Shown here piece after piece: positions 9,016 through 17,700 of a DNA stretch of 64,000 nt. Origin of the DNA: Eutreptiella sp. 'Long Island Sound 2002'. Lineage: Eukaryota; Euglenozoa; Euglenophyceae; Eutreptiales; Eutreptiaceae. The notes beneath the pieces were generated by a model. The model did no database searches and was not told the origin of the DNA. It worked only from the letters and a program-made list of their open reading frames with translations. The stretch covers positions 36,784,912 through 36,848,911 of the forward strand of contig OZ038389.1 of assembly GCA_964036045.1 (NCBI GenBank), in the 5' to 3' direction. Position 1 is the first letter of the stretch; each line of letters opens with the position of its first letter. The position numbers and the translations under genes are program-made.

Positions 9016-10770
9016 TCAGTCGTTTGGGAGTGGCTCTTCCTTCACGTGAGGCACTGGTGCACCAACCTCTGGGGCTGCCTCTTCGTTATCTTCCTGCCTA
9101 CATGCAGGCATTTCCTTGTCCTTCGGCGCTTCACCAACCTCCTCAATCTCCTCTTGCCCAACCGGGGCTGCAGGCGAGTCCTCCCCACTGTGCTGGTGCT
9201 CCTGCACCCCTGGACCAGCAGACTCCACCCTTTCTTCTTTGACCACCTGTTCTTCACTCTCCTTTGGCTCTGGCACCTCCGGCGGACTAGGCACAGGAAT
9301 GTGCTTCTCAGTGTCCTTTGGCTCTGGAATCACGGGCGGCGTCGGCACAGGAACCCCATTGTCACTGTCCTTTTCCGCTTCAGCTTCCGGCGCGGGAGTG
9401 ACCTCCTTCTCCTCGAGTGGACTGTACGAGGGGGAGTCCTCCATTGTCTTCTTGCCCTCCTCATCGATCGCTTCCTGTTTCTGGGCGCGGCGCTCTTTCA
9501 ACGCCTCCTCGGCAGCGTGGAGGTTACTGAAGCTTGTCCTGTCCTGGACTGCAATAACTGGCCACGTTGTCCCAGCTGCATCGCCCTCCTCCTCCCACTG
9601 TGGGGGAAGGAAGACCAATTCTTCCCCCTTTTTGGGCCGGGGGGTCCCCTTCGTGGCTTTCCCCGGGGTACCCACGGCCAGACGTGGCTCGCCATCAGGA
9701 CCGTCCACAATGACCCATCGAATCGGCGTGTTGGCCGCCCATCCGAACCGCTGTCGCAGCTGTTTGCGCGTGTCCTCAACCGCCAGTCGTCGTTGTTGGG
9801 CTTGATCCAGGCTCTGCAAACAGGAAAAAATAGTGAAACCCTCGTTCAGGCGGTTCAAGCGTGCGGTTGAACTACACTTCACCGGTTCAACCGCGCACAC
9901 CTCCAGAGCTGACGCATGCGCCGATTCTGCCCTGATCGCTTTCTCCTCGTCGCCATCCTTCGATCTTGCAGCCAACTCTGTTGCCAGGGCCTTTACATCC
10001 TGCGCCGTGTCGCTGGGAAGCTTGCCGGAGTCACTGTCGGAACTGCGGGCCGGAACTACCTTCTTCTTCTTCTTCTTCTTTGGGATATGCTTTGCGGCTG
10101 GGGCCCATTCATGCTCTTCAAAAAGGGGGTCTGACTCGTCCGTCTCACTGCTGTCTGGGGCGATTTTCCGCTTTTTCGAGGAAGCACCGCTGCCAGTTTT
10201 GGCTTTCTTTTTCGGCTTCTTGTCGCCAGAGACTTGGGCCTTCGCGGGCGGTGCTTCAGCCTTTGCACTTGTCCGCTTCTCCTTCCGGAGCTCCTTCCGG
10301 GCGGACTGAAACAGGGATTTCGGAACCACTTTGCTGCCAGGGGTGATCGTCTCTTCGGGTGGCGGTGGTGCTGGAAGACGTGGAGGCTTGGGGGCCTTTC
10401 CACTGCTCTCGGATGCTGCACCTGCTCCAAGTGGGCGGTCCCACACACTCTTGTAGAACTCCTCGAAGCTCTTCCCACACGACTTGGTTGGGGCGCGGTG
10501 GTGACGGCTGGACTGGACTCCAGAGGCGTTGACCTCTGCCGTTCTGGCGCAGGACTGCCTTGCCCGGCATTGCCCAATTCCCGCAAGCCCCGCTGCACGC
10601 CACGACTCATGCGGTCGACCACTTGAGCGGCGCCAGGGATCTGCCGATACCACACGTCCCACCACTCCACGATGGGCATGGGTGGCCATCGCCCGCGGAC
10701 GACAATGCCAGGGCCACGCCGATCCACCACGAACATGTGCTCAGGCACATCACTGGCGGTCAACTGCAGA
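9016..10770 (-). CDS. Transposon B accessory protein, C-terminal exons (nuclear, charged, repeat-bearing)
   Basis: Reading leftward from a CAG acceptor near 10771, the frame starts LTASDVPEHMFVVDRRGPGIVVRGRWPPMPIVEWWDVWYRQ, a hydrophobic globular stretch. It then must change frame near 10480-10500 to continue with GKSFEEFYKSVWDRP and a long basic region (poly-Lys at 10060-10082 and KKRK-type nuclear signals), ending in a Pro/Glu-rich acidic tail. Two near-identical modules of about 20 residues occur in the tail (VPTPPVIPEPKD and VPSPPEVPEPKE). An 87-bp in-frame intron (9900-9814, GAG|GTGTGC to TTTGCAG) carries the transposon palindrome. The family is not recognised. Composition suggests a DNA- or chromatin-associated partner of the transposase. 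The frame break is either an indel or a missed intron. Confidence 0.5.
9814..9900 (-). other. 87-bp intron with palindromes (accessory gene)
   Basis: The minus strand reads GAG|GTGTGCGCGG to CTGTTTGCAG|AGC. The length is a multiple of three with no stop, so the frame stays open if it is retained. It contains several CGGTTGAACCG-like palindromes. Confidence 0.6.
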
Positions 10771-10919
10771 GAAAGCAAGGAGGCCGGTGAACCGCAGAAG
10801 TGGGGGAACGCGATTCAGTGTGTAGGAAGGTGACGCTCAAAAGTGCACGGTTGAAGACGGTGAAGGCGGTTCAGCCGCACGGTTGAACCCGCTGAAACGA
10901 CGGTTGAACTACTGCACAC
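10771..10919 (-). other. Intron with palindromes (accessory gene)
   Basis: It begins AG|GTGTGCAGTAG (or a few bases earlier at GGG|GTGCAT) and ends TTTCTCTGCAG|TTGACC. At least four CGGTT(C/G)AACCG-like copies lie inside. With the first donor the upstream exon ends in TAG; with the earlier donor the two exons join in phase 0. Confidence 0.5.
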
Positions 10920-11333
10920 CTAATGCACCCCTTGGATCGCTTGAACCACACTTGGCTGCCCGAATGGCGATGGTGCCATTGCCGGTGGCGCCGCTGCTGC
11001 CGTCGCGGCGCTTGCCTTGGCCTTCTTGTGCTTTCCCCCACCTGAGATGGTGGCGCCCATAGCCAGCATGCTGCTCGGAGTCGCCGTGTACCGCTGGACC
11101 TCCGATTCGTCGAACCAGCCTGGTGGCAACTCCACCGGGGCCTTGAAGAAGAAGCGCGGACCGTGTCCTGCGCTGTGACCACCGCCGCGGCCCACGGAGT
11201 CCGCGCCAAACCAGGACGCGCTCCTGGCAACACCGCACCCCGCGGTGGCCCATATCCTGAACAGGGCATCCAGCCCTGGTTCGTCCAGGGACATGTGGCC
11301 CTGGAGGTCGCTCGACAGACCCACACGGAGCAC
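10920..11333 (-). CDS. Transposon B accessory protein, middle exon
   Basis: This exon follows the acceptor GATTGTAG at 11334 and joins in phase 0 to the upstream exon ending at 22282. Together they read SEWK|VLRVGLSSDLQGH. It contains FFFKAPVELPPGWFDESEVQRY and an Ala-rich, Lys-bearing tail. It either ends at TAG (10920-10922) or splices on to 10770. No family is recognised. The unusual point is that the intron before it now contains the whole 10.8-kb retrotransposon B2. Confidence 0.5.
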   Translation of the reverse strand: MLRVGLSSDLQGHMSLDEPGLDALFRIWATAGCGVARSASWFGADSVGRGGGHSAGHGPRFFFKAPVELPPGWFDESEVQRYTATPSSMLAMGATISGGGKHKKAKASAATAAAAPPAMAPSPFGQPSVVQAIQGVH

Positions 11334-11349
11334 CTACAATCAGAAAAAC

Positions 11350-11881
11350 TGTAAGTGCGGCTAGCCCCATCTGCTCAGATTTTCAGACATTCTGCCCAGA
11401 TTGGCTACATTTTGGTCATTTTCTTTGCTTCGGCGGAATCGCCGCCTCGCAGCTCAGTCTCAGGATATTTCCTATATATTTCTGATATGCCGGATTTGAT
11501 TCCGCGGTCCATTCCCCGTAAATCCGCCGCGTTCCGCTATTTTAGCTGGAATCGCCATTTGCCGCTGACGCGCGCTCGCGGGCCAGATCGGCCAAACATT
11601 TTTACATAATTGGATTATTTAAATCTTTTCAGACAGTTTTGGACACTCAGATGTATTTAGAATAATCTGCATCAATTTTCTTCATAGACTGGGATTTTCT
11701 GCCGGACCACAATCAGCATGGACCTTGCTTCAGTTGTTGCTGCTCTCGCCTCCGTTGGTGTCCGAGTATCCGGTTCTACCCCCAATAGCAACGTTCAGGG
11801 AGACTCCTCGCGTGCCTGCCCCACTGGTCTTGCCGGCCCCGAGCCCTCCGGCACCATCAACGACCCAGGGCAGCACTTTCA
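11350..11881 (+). repeat. B2 5' LTR
   Basis: It is 532 bp, starts TGTAAGTGCGG and ends CACTTTCA. It differs from the 3' LTR by T/C in aataatcYgc, an extra T in caattttctt, and G/C in agcaacSttc. A TATA-like tatatatt lies at 11473-11480. The Gag ATG lies inside it at 11718. Confidence 0.93.
11473..11480 (+). promoter_or_regulatory. TATA-like box in B2 LTR
   Basis: The sequence ctatatatt lies about 240 bp upstream of the Gag ATG, and the copy in the 3' LTR is identical. Transcription would start near 11500. Confidence 0.45.
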
Positions 11882-14753
11882 TTGTAGCGGAGGCTACCTG
11901 AATGTTGTTCCTTTGGTGTCCCAACCACAGCTAGCTCCCCAGTACGGCCCCGTAGACCCCGCCGCTCCTGGAGACGTAACGATTACGCTGCCGTGGTGCT
12001 GTGCGAACGAGGCCTTGAGAGGAATGCCTTGCGCTAGCCCAAGTTGCCCAAGAAGGGCACAAATCAGCAGCTTTGGAGGCCCAGATTACCATCAAGATCC
12101 CAGTCGAAATTGGCCATCAAGCAGCTGGAATCTCCCAGCCTACGGCGATGGCAACGCTCCGGTGGACCTTACGGAGCTGGCAGGTACCCACATCCCTTAC
12201 CAATGTCCCACATTCGAGACCATCGAAGCCGACATTGACGACATTGAGATGGGTGGTCCAGGTGAGGTACCTACCTATAATCGACCAGCCAATTGGGCAC
12301 AATGGGACAACCATTTGTCTTCAGAAGTGTCCCGTAACCTTGAGGCGCTTGAGGCCCTTTGTCTATTAGCCACGTCTAAGCTGATAGGACAAGAAAGAAT
12401 CGCCTCTGATTTTTTTTTCGAATATTTTTTCCTCCTTCAAGAAGAAATTAATACAAGGATGTGGTGGTGTTCTCAAGAAGATGACTCTTTTGCCATTTTT
12501 TTGCAGATCTGGGAGGCAAGCCCCTTCCGGAAGGAGAAGACCAAGGCACCTGTTGCCGGGCCCTCCGCCCCTCATCCCTCTGTTTCCATCCGCGACGATC
12601 TAGCCGCCGCGGTTGAGGAAGGAATTTTAGAGGCAGCTAGGCAGGCAAGCCTGGAAATTAGGGCTGAAGGAGCTCCCCAAGTGGACTCCTGGCTGCGGAC
12701 CACTGAGATTAGCGGTCCGACAGCCTGCTCAGGCCCTTCAGGACACGGTATGTACTGTCCTGCCGACTGCTCTTGCAGATTACAACGAGACTCTGAGCTC
12801 CAATTGCTCAAAGATCAAATGCAACTCATCATTCAAACGCTGGGAATTAAAGATCTTTTCAAGACACACATGAGGTCTGAGGGCGCATCATCGGTGGAAC
12901 AAACAACAGAACCGTCGGAGGAGGCGACAGAAATTTTTTCGATTGCTCCTTCGGTGGACTCTAAGACCACCGATGCAAGGATCAGCAGGACTAAGCTAAA
13001 GGAAAGGGTTACAATCTCTCGATCTCAGAGTAGGTCGGCGAAGGCTAGGACTGAGGCTCAGAATGCCAAGCGAACTGCCTCCCGTACTGCCCTTCCTGCT
13101 GCTGATTCCAATGCATTAGCCCAGATGTTGCTCGCCCAGACCCTCGCCGGAGCTGGTGTGGCTAATGATGCCGCCAAGGTGTCTGCCATTACGGCCGGTG
13201 TTGGGCCGGATTCACTTCTAAATCCTACTTCATTGCGACTTCGTCAGGTTGCCAAGCAACCGAAGTATAATGGAAACCCCAGACGTTGGCCTCAGTTCCA
13301 ACGGGAATTTAAATTGTGGGTTAAGACTCAAAAGCTCCAGGATGATCAGTTCCTGATGGCCCTCTTGGACTGCCTTGAGGGAGCGCCGGCCAATACTTGG
13401 CTCAGGACCTGGAGTGATCGTGAGGATTCAAGTTCCCCCCTTACCTTTGATGAGGTGTGGGAACAGTTGGAGGTACGTGGATCCCGGCTGCCAGAGGACC
13501 ATTACCACCAGATGTTGAAGAATTTTCCTTCATTCTCTCGATTAATCTTGCACGAAGTGCAAGACAAGAGACAGCGCTTCTGGAATCTAGTGGAAGAATC
13601 TGAACATTCAGGCGAAAAGTTTTCCAGTGCCGAGCTGAAAAATTTGATTTCTGACAAGATCCCCTCCGAAACTGCCGCCACCCTTCGGAACAAACAGTCC
13701 GAAGAAAAGCTCAAGACCTGGTGGGCAGAGGTCGAAGGCTTTGATGCCTCGGCCAACAGGTTTACGGTCAGGGAGGCACTTCAAAAGTGCTCCCCCACGT
13801 CGTTTTCCAAGGTGAAATTCACTGAAAACACGTGGAAAATTAAATTTAATGAACACGAGGATCGGGACTTGTTTGTCCAAGTCCTCAACAAGGGAGTAAG
13901 TTTCCACGGCCATCGCCTGAAGGCCAGGAACTGGGTGTTTTCGTTCACCCCGCAGGAACTGTGGGAAGAGGTTGAGCGGCTCGCTGACGCCGCCAATCAA
14001 AATTTCCATGAGGGTCTTGGGGGAAACAAGAATACCCAGCAAAACACCCAAAATGGGGCCCAAAAGGGCAACAAAAAGGTGAATGACACCCGGAATGTTC
14101 AGGATCATTGTAGCATCTGCCTTCTTTTAGGTTCTACGAACCGAGCTAAGACGCATTCTACTGGTAATCACCGATGGTCTGCTTACGATCACAAGGTGAT
14201 TGGTGAAAATGTCAGTAATCCTCAGAATGCAGACAGGAATGACAGACAGGTGCATGGTGGAAAGGGGGGAAAGGGTAATCCGACCCCCTCCGGTGGAAAC
14301 AAAAATACTGGAGGCCCTGGCGGGTCCCAAGGCAAAGGAAATCGGACTCCATCCGGCTCCGGTGGGCAGCCAAACGGCCAGACAAGTCCCAATGGCAACG
14401 CCGGAGGCGGAAATCGAAATCCAGGCCAAACCCCTCAATCCGGTACAAACAAAGGAAATGCTCCAGGATCACAGGGTAAAGGTAAGGGAAATCCTTCAGG
14501 AACCCCTTTCTCTGGTAAGGGCAGAGGGCGTGGCGACGGTGGTGGTCCATCATCCGGCGGCCGTGGCCGTGGACGTGGAAAGGGCAACCATTGTGTGGAT
14601 CAGGTCTCAGGTGCAGATCAGGTGTCCGATGCGGATCGAGATTATGTCGAAAATGCCCTGAATCCAGCAGATGATCCGTTCCAAGATGAGTGGATCGACG
14701 AATCAGGCTGTGTTCACAACGTTAACGCAAACACTGGAGGTCAGAACGCCTAG
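11718..14753 (+). CDS. gag: B2 Gag (1011 aa), starts inside the 5' LTR
   Basis: The ATG at 11718 lies 164 bp inside the LTR and the frame runs through the LTR end and the primer-binding region. After a variable N-terminal half with no clear domain, residues about 510-690 form a Retrotrans_gag-like helical core (YNGNPRRWPQFQREFKLW onward). Residues about 690-750 have an RNA-recognition-like pattern (VKFTENTWKIKF ... LKARNWVFSF). A CysHis cluster follows at about 796-830 (DHCSICLLLG ... H..H), then a Gly/Asn/Ser-rich basic tail. It ends at TAG, and the same frame continues into Pol. An upstream non-LTR start is not possible because the LTR begins the transcript. Confidence 0.85.
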   Translation: MDLASVVAALASVGVRVSGSTPNSNVQGDSSRACPTGLAGPEPSGTINDPGQHFHCSGGYLNVVPLVSQPQLAPQYGPVDPAAPGDVTITLPWCCANEALRGMPCASPSCPRRAQISSFGGPDYHQDPSRNWPSSSWNLPAYGDGNAPVDLTELAGTHIPYQCPTFETIEADIDDIEMGGPGEVPTYNRPANWAQWDNHLSSEVSRNLEALEALCLLATSKLIGQERIASDFFFEYFFLLQEEINTRMWWCSQEDDSFAIFLQIWEASPFRKEKTKAPVAGPSAPHPSVSIRDDLAAAVEEGILEAARQASLEIRAEGAPQVDSWLRTTEISGPTACSGPSGHGMYCPADCSCRLQRDSELQLLKDQMQLIIQTLGIKDLFKTHMRSEGASSVEQTTEPSEEATEIFSIAPSVDSKTTDARISRTKLKERVTISRSQSRSAKARTEAQNAKRTASRTALPAADSNALAQMLLAQTLAGAGVANDAAKVSAITAGVGPDSLLNPTSLRLRQVAKQPKYNGNPRRWPQFQREFKLWVKTQKLQDDQFLMALLDCLEGAPANTWLRTWSDREDSSSPLTFDEVWEQLEVRGSRLPEDHYHQMLKNFPSFSRLILHEVQDKRQRFWNLVEESEHSGEKFSSAELKNLISDKIPSETAATLRNKQSEEKLKTWWAEVEGFDASANRFTVREALQKCSPTSFSKVKFTENTWKIKFNEHEDRDLFVQVLNKGVSFHGHRLKARNWVFSFTPQELWEEVERLADAANQNFHEGLGGNKNTQQNTQNGAQKGNKKVNDTRNVQDHCSICLLLGSTNRAKTHSTGNHRWSAYDHKVIGENVSNPQNADRNDRQVHGGKGGKGNPTPSGGNKNTGGPGGSQGKGNRTPSGSGGQPNGQTSPNGNAGGGNRNPGQTPQSGTNKGNAPGSQGKGKGNPSGTPFSGKGRGRGDGGGPSSGGRGRGRGKGNHCVDQVSGADQVSDADRDYVENALNPADDPFQDEWIDESGCVHNVNANTGGQNA

Positions 14754-14756
14754 GGG
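14751..14756 (+). promoter_or_regulatory. Candidate Gag-Pol readthrough stop (TAG GGG), B2
   Basis: Gag ends in TAG followed by GGG AGC. The frame then stays open without an ATG for the 43 codons before the apparent Pol start and on to 19934. A UAG followed by G is the context used for Gag-Pol readthrough in gammaretroviruses. No frameshift is needed. Confidence 0.65.
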
Positions 14757-17700
14757 AGCCACGAAAATCGCCCCTCCCCAGGCGATTTCAGGCATGATCC
14801 CCAGATTCCATCTCGACCATTACTTGATGTAGGGTCGCTTGTCTCCTCTCCCCTGGATCCGGCAGCGGATCCTTCTGTTGTAGTGGACGAGGTTGGTGTA
14901 CAGTCCAAGCACAGGGCCCGTCAGTTTGTCACAAAGCTGTGGGTCTCTGATTGCAAGGGAAATTTCCACCTCGCCACTTGTTTGTGTGACAATGGATCAG
15001 AGGTAAATCTCCAATCCAATTCATTCTTACCCGACGACTGCGTGTTTGAATCGCCTCATCCTGTTACCCTCGAGGGAGTTTCTGGACATTCTCTCGCAGG
15101 TGGGCAACGTGGTTGTTATATATCAACTCATTTGGTCGCTCAAGACCTTTGGGAAGAGCAAAATGTGGAAGAAGTTGTCCTTAAGGATGACTACTTCTAT
15201 CGTGCCGACATAAAGTATGACCTTTATTTGGGCCATCCTTGGCTTCGCAAGAACAGGGTAGCGCCCGTAGGTCATCGTCGTTGTTTTTTGCTGGAGTCAG
15301 GTCCCTTGGAGCGTCCTGAATTTCGTTTTTTGCACGCAGGGTTTAAAAGTGCAGAAGAATTTTTGAAGCAAAAAGTTACACCAAAATTTGGCGAAGATGT
15401 CACCATTGCAGAGGTGAATGGGAGTGCCGATTACTCTCAAGAGTTAGAATGTCTTCGTAGGGACTCCCAGCCACGACGCCCTTCGCGCTGGCACTCTTCA
15501 TCCTACAGAGTTGTCGACAAATGGCGCGATGCAATTTGTGAATATTTTCATGAACACCATTCCTTTTGGCCACAGTATGATGCCTTTGCTAACCGTATGA
15601 ACAAGCGCATCGACAAGCACTTTCGCGACGCTTGGACCCACAAATGGGACAAGAAGTTGTGGATTAATCCTCCGTTTCACTTAATCCAGCAGGTCATCCA
15701 CAAAATCAAGCAAGATAAAACCCAGGCAATTTTAGTTGTGCCCTTGTGGGACGACAAGCCTTGGTTTCAGGAATTACAAGACATTTGTGTAGATTACATC
15801 GAACTTCCCAGGAAGATTAAGCTGTATGCCAGGGACGACACAGGTCCCCTGCCACAGCGGTCCTGGAGTTCGCTTGCATTCCTGGTGGATGGAAAGCTTT
15901 CTGACTCTAATTCTGCTGATTCTGGTACTGATTCTTGTGTTGGGTCTGAATCTGAGGTTGAGCGTGGTACTGATGATGAATCTATTTTTTCTGATTTTTG
16001 TCCGTCAGATACCCAAGGTGATCCAACGTCCAATGGATCCGCCTCGTCTCCCTCTTCCCCAATACGATCGACATCGAAAAGAATCTTCAGTGCACGGGCG
16101 AAGAAAAATTCCAAATCGCGCCGCAAATTCAGAGTTTTTTATGAAAAACCCCCTGTGGAAGCTTTCATGGATCCTTTCGAGGAGCTGGATCACGAAGAGA
16201 ATCTCTGGGATTTCGACACACGACCCACCTATCTTCAAGAGGCAGTTGATACGGACCTGTTTAGGGACATCCGTAGGAAGATTCTTCCTGCCAAGGCCGA
16301 AGAAGTCGCCATAGTTTTTTCGACAGTAATTCCTGGCGATCAGGTGGACACTGAATTGTGTTCCAAGTCAAGAGAAAAGATTTTTGAGGAACGGAAGGAC
16401 ACAACCCTTTCAGGGAAGTTGATCAAAGACCCCCCTGTCCGTGGACAGTTCGGTGAAGCCTTCATCGAGCTTCGTGAAGGGTACAAGGCAAAAAAACAGC
16501 GCCCTTATGAAAATCATGGACACAAACATGAGATACTCAGAAAAATCATCGAGAGAAATCTCAGGGAATTTGGTTGGCTTGAGGGTTGTATGACCAGCGA
16601 ATGGTGCTGTGCACCCTTCACAGTCCCGAAGCCACCGCCTGCAGACCAGAACACTATTGACGGTCGGCGAATGGTGGTTGATTTTCGCAATCTCAACGCC
16701 GAAACCAAGGCGGATTCGCACCCCCTGCCCCTCATTGAGGAGGAAATCGCCAAGAGGGCGAGAGGTCGTTTGTTTTCTGTGCTGGATCTCCGTCACGGCT
16801 TTCACCAAATGCCGTTGAGGAAGGACAGCCGACCCCTCACCTGTATGTGCACGCCATGTGGCCCAGTCCAGTGGACAGTCATGCCCATGGGCCTGAAGAA
16901 TGCCCCTTCGTTTTTTCAAAGAATGATGGAAGATGTGCTTTTTTCAGCTCATCCTGAGCTTCGTGCCTTCGTGAGTGTGTACATAGATGACATAATCATC
17001 GCGACGGAGGGGGAGGGACTGACCGAAGCTGAGCTGGTGGCCCTACATGAGAAGCAGCTGAACCAAGTTTTGGACATTCTTGACGCCAATCAGCTGATTT
17101 GTGGGCCAAAGAAGGGAAAATTATTTTTAAAATCAGTCGAATTTTGTGGTTCTCTCCTAGAGAATGGCACCCGACGACCCAGTCCAGGGAAGCTCGTCGC
17201 TATTCAGAAGTGGAAGCGCCCTGAGACGATCACGGAGTTGAGAGGATTCTTGGGTTGTTGCAATTTTTACCACACTTTTGTGCCGAATTATGCCAAATTT
17301 GCTGCCCCCCTCACTGAATTATTGAAGGTAGGGAGAGATGCGGGCAAGGCAGGTTCAAAGGTTCGTGTCAAGTGGACTGACGAGTGCGAGGAGGCCTTCC
17401 ATCACTTGAAGGCGGCCCTCTGCGAAGTCGCCACGTTGCATGTGCCCCAATTTGACCGACCCTTCTACATTAGAACCGACGCTTCTAGGTACGCGATCGG
17501 AGCTGTTCTTGAACAGGTTGATGAGGCCACCGGCGATCATTACCCTCTTGCATTTTGGTCTCGGAAGCTAGCCCCACGCCAAATGCAATGGTCACCGCGT
17601 GAGCAAGAGACGTACGCCATTATCTGTGCTTTAAAAAAGTACCAATCGTGGGTTGGCACCAATCGAGTCGAGATCCTGACGGATCATCGATCTCTGGAGT

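Noticed and set aside
8827-10346. Several plus-strand open frames, including a 347-codon one
   Set aside because: They are the complement of the minus-strand accessory and dioxygenase genes, with low-complexity composition (poly-Phe/Ser opposite poly-Lys) and no domains.
11882-11900. Definite self-priming signal of the Tf1 type
   Set aside because: Only about 7 nt of complementarity was found in the LTR leader and the transcript start is unknown; kept as a testable note only.
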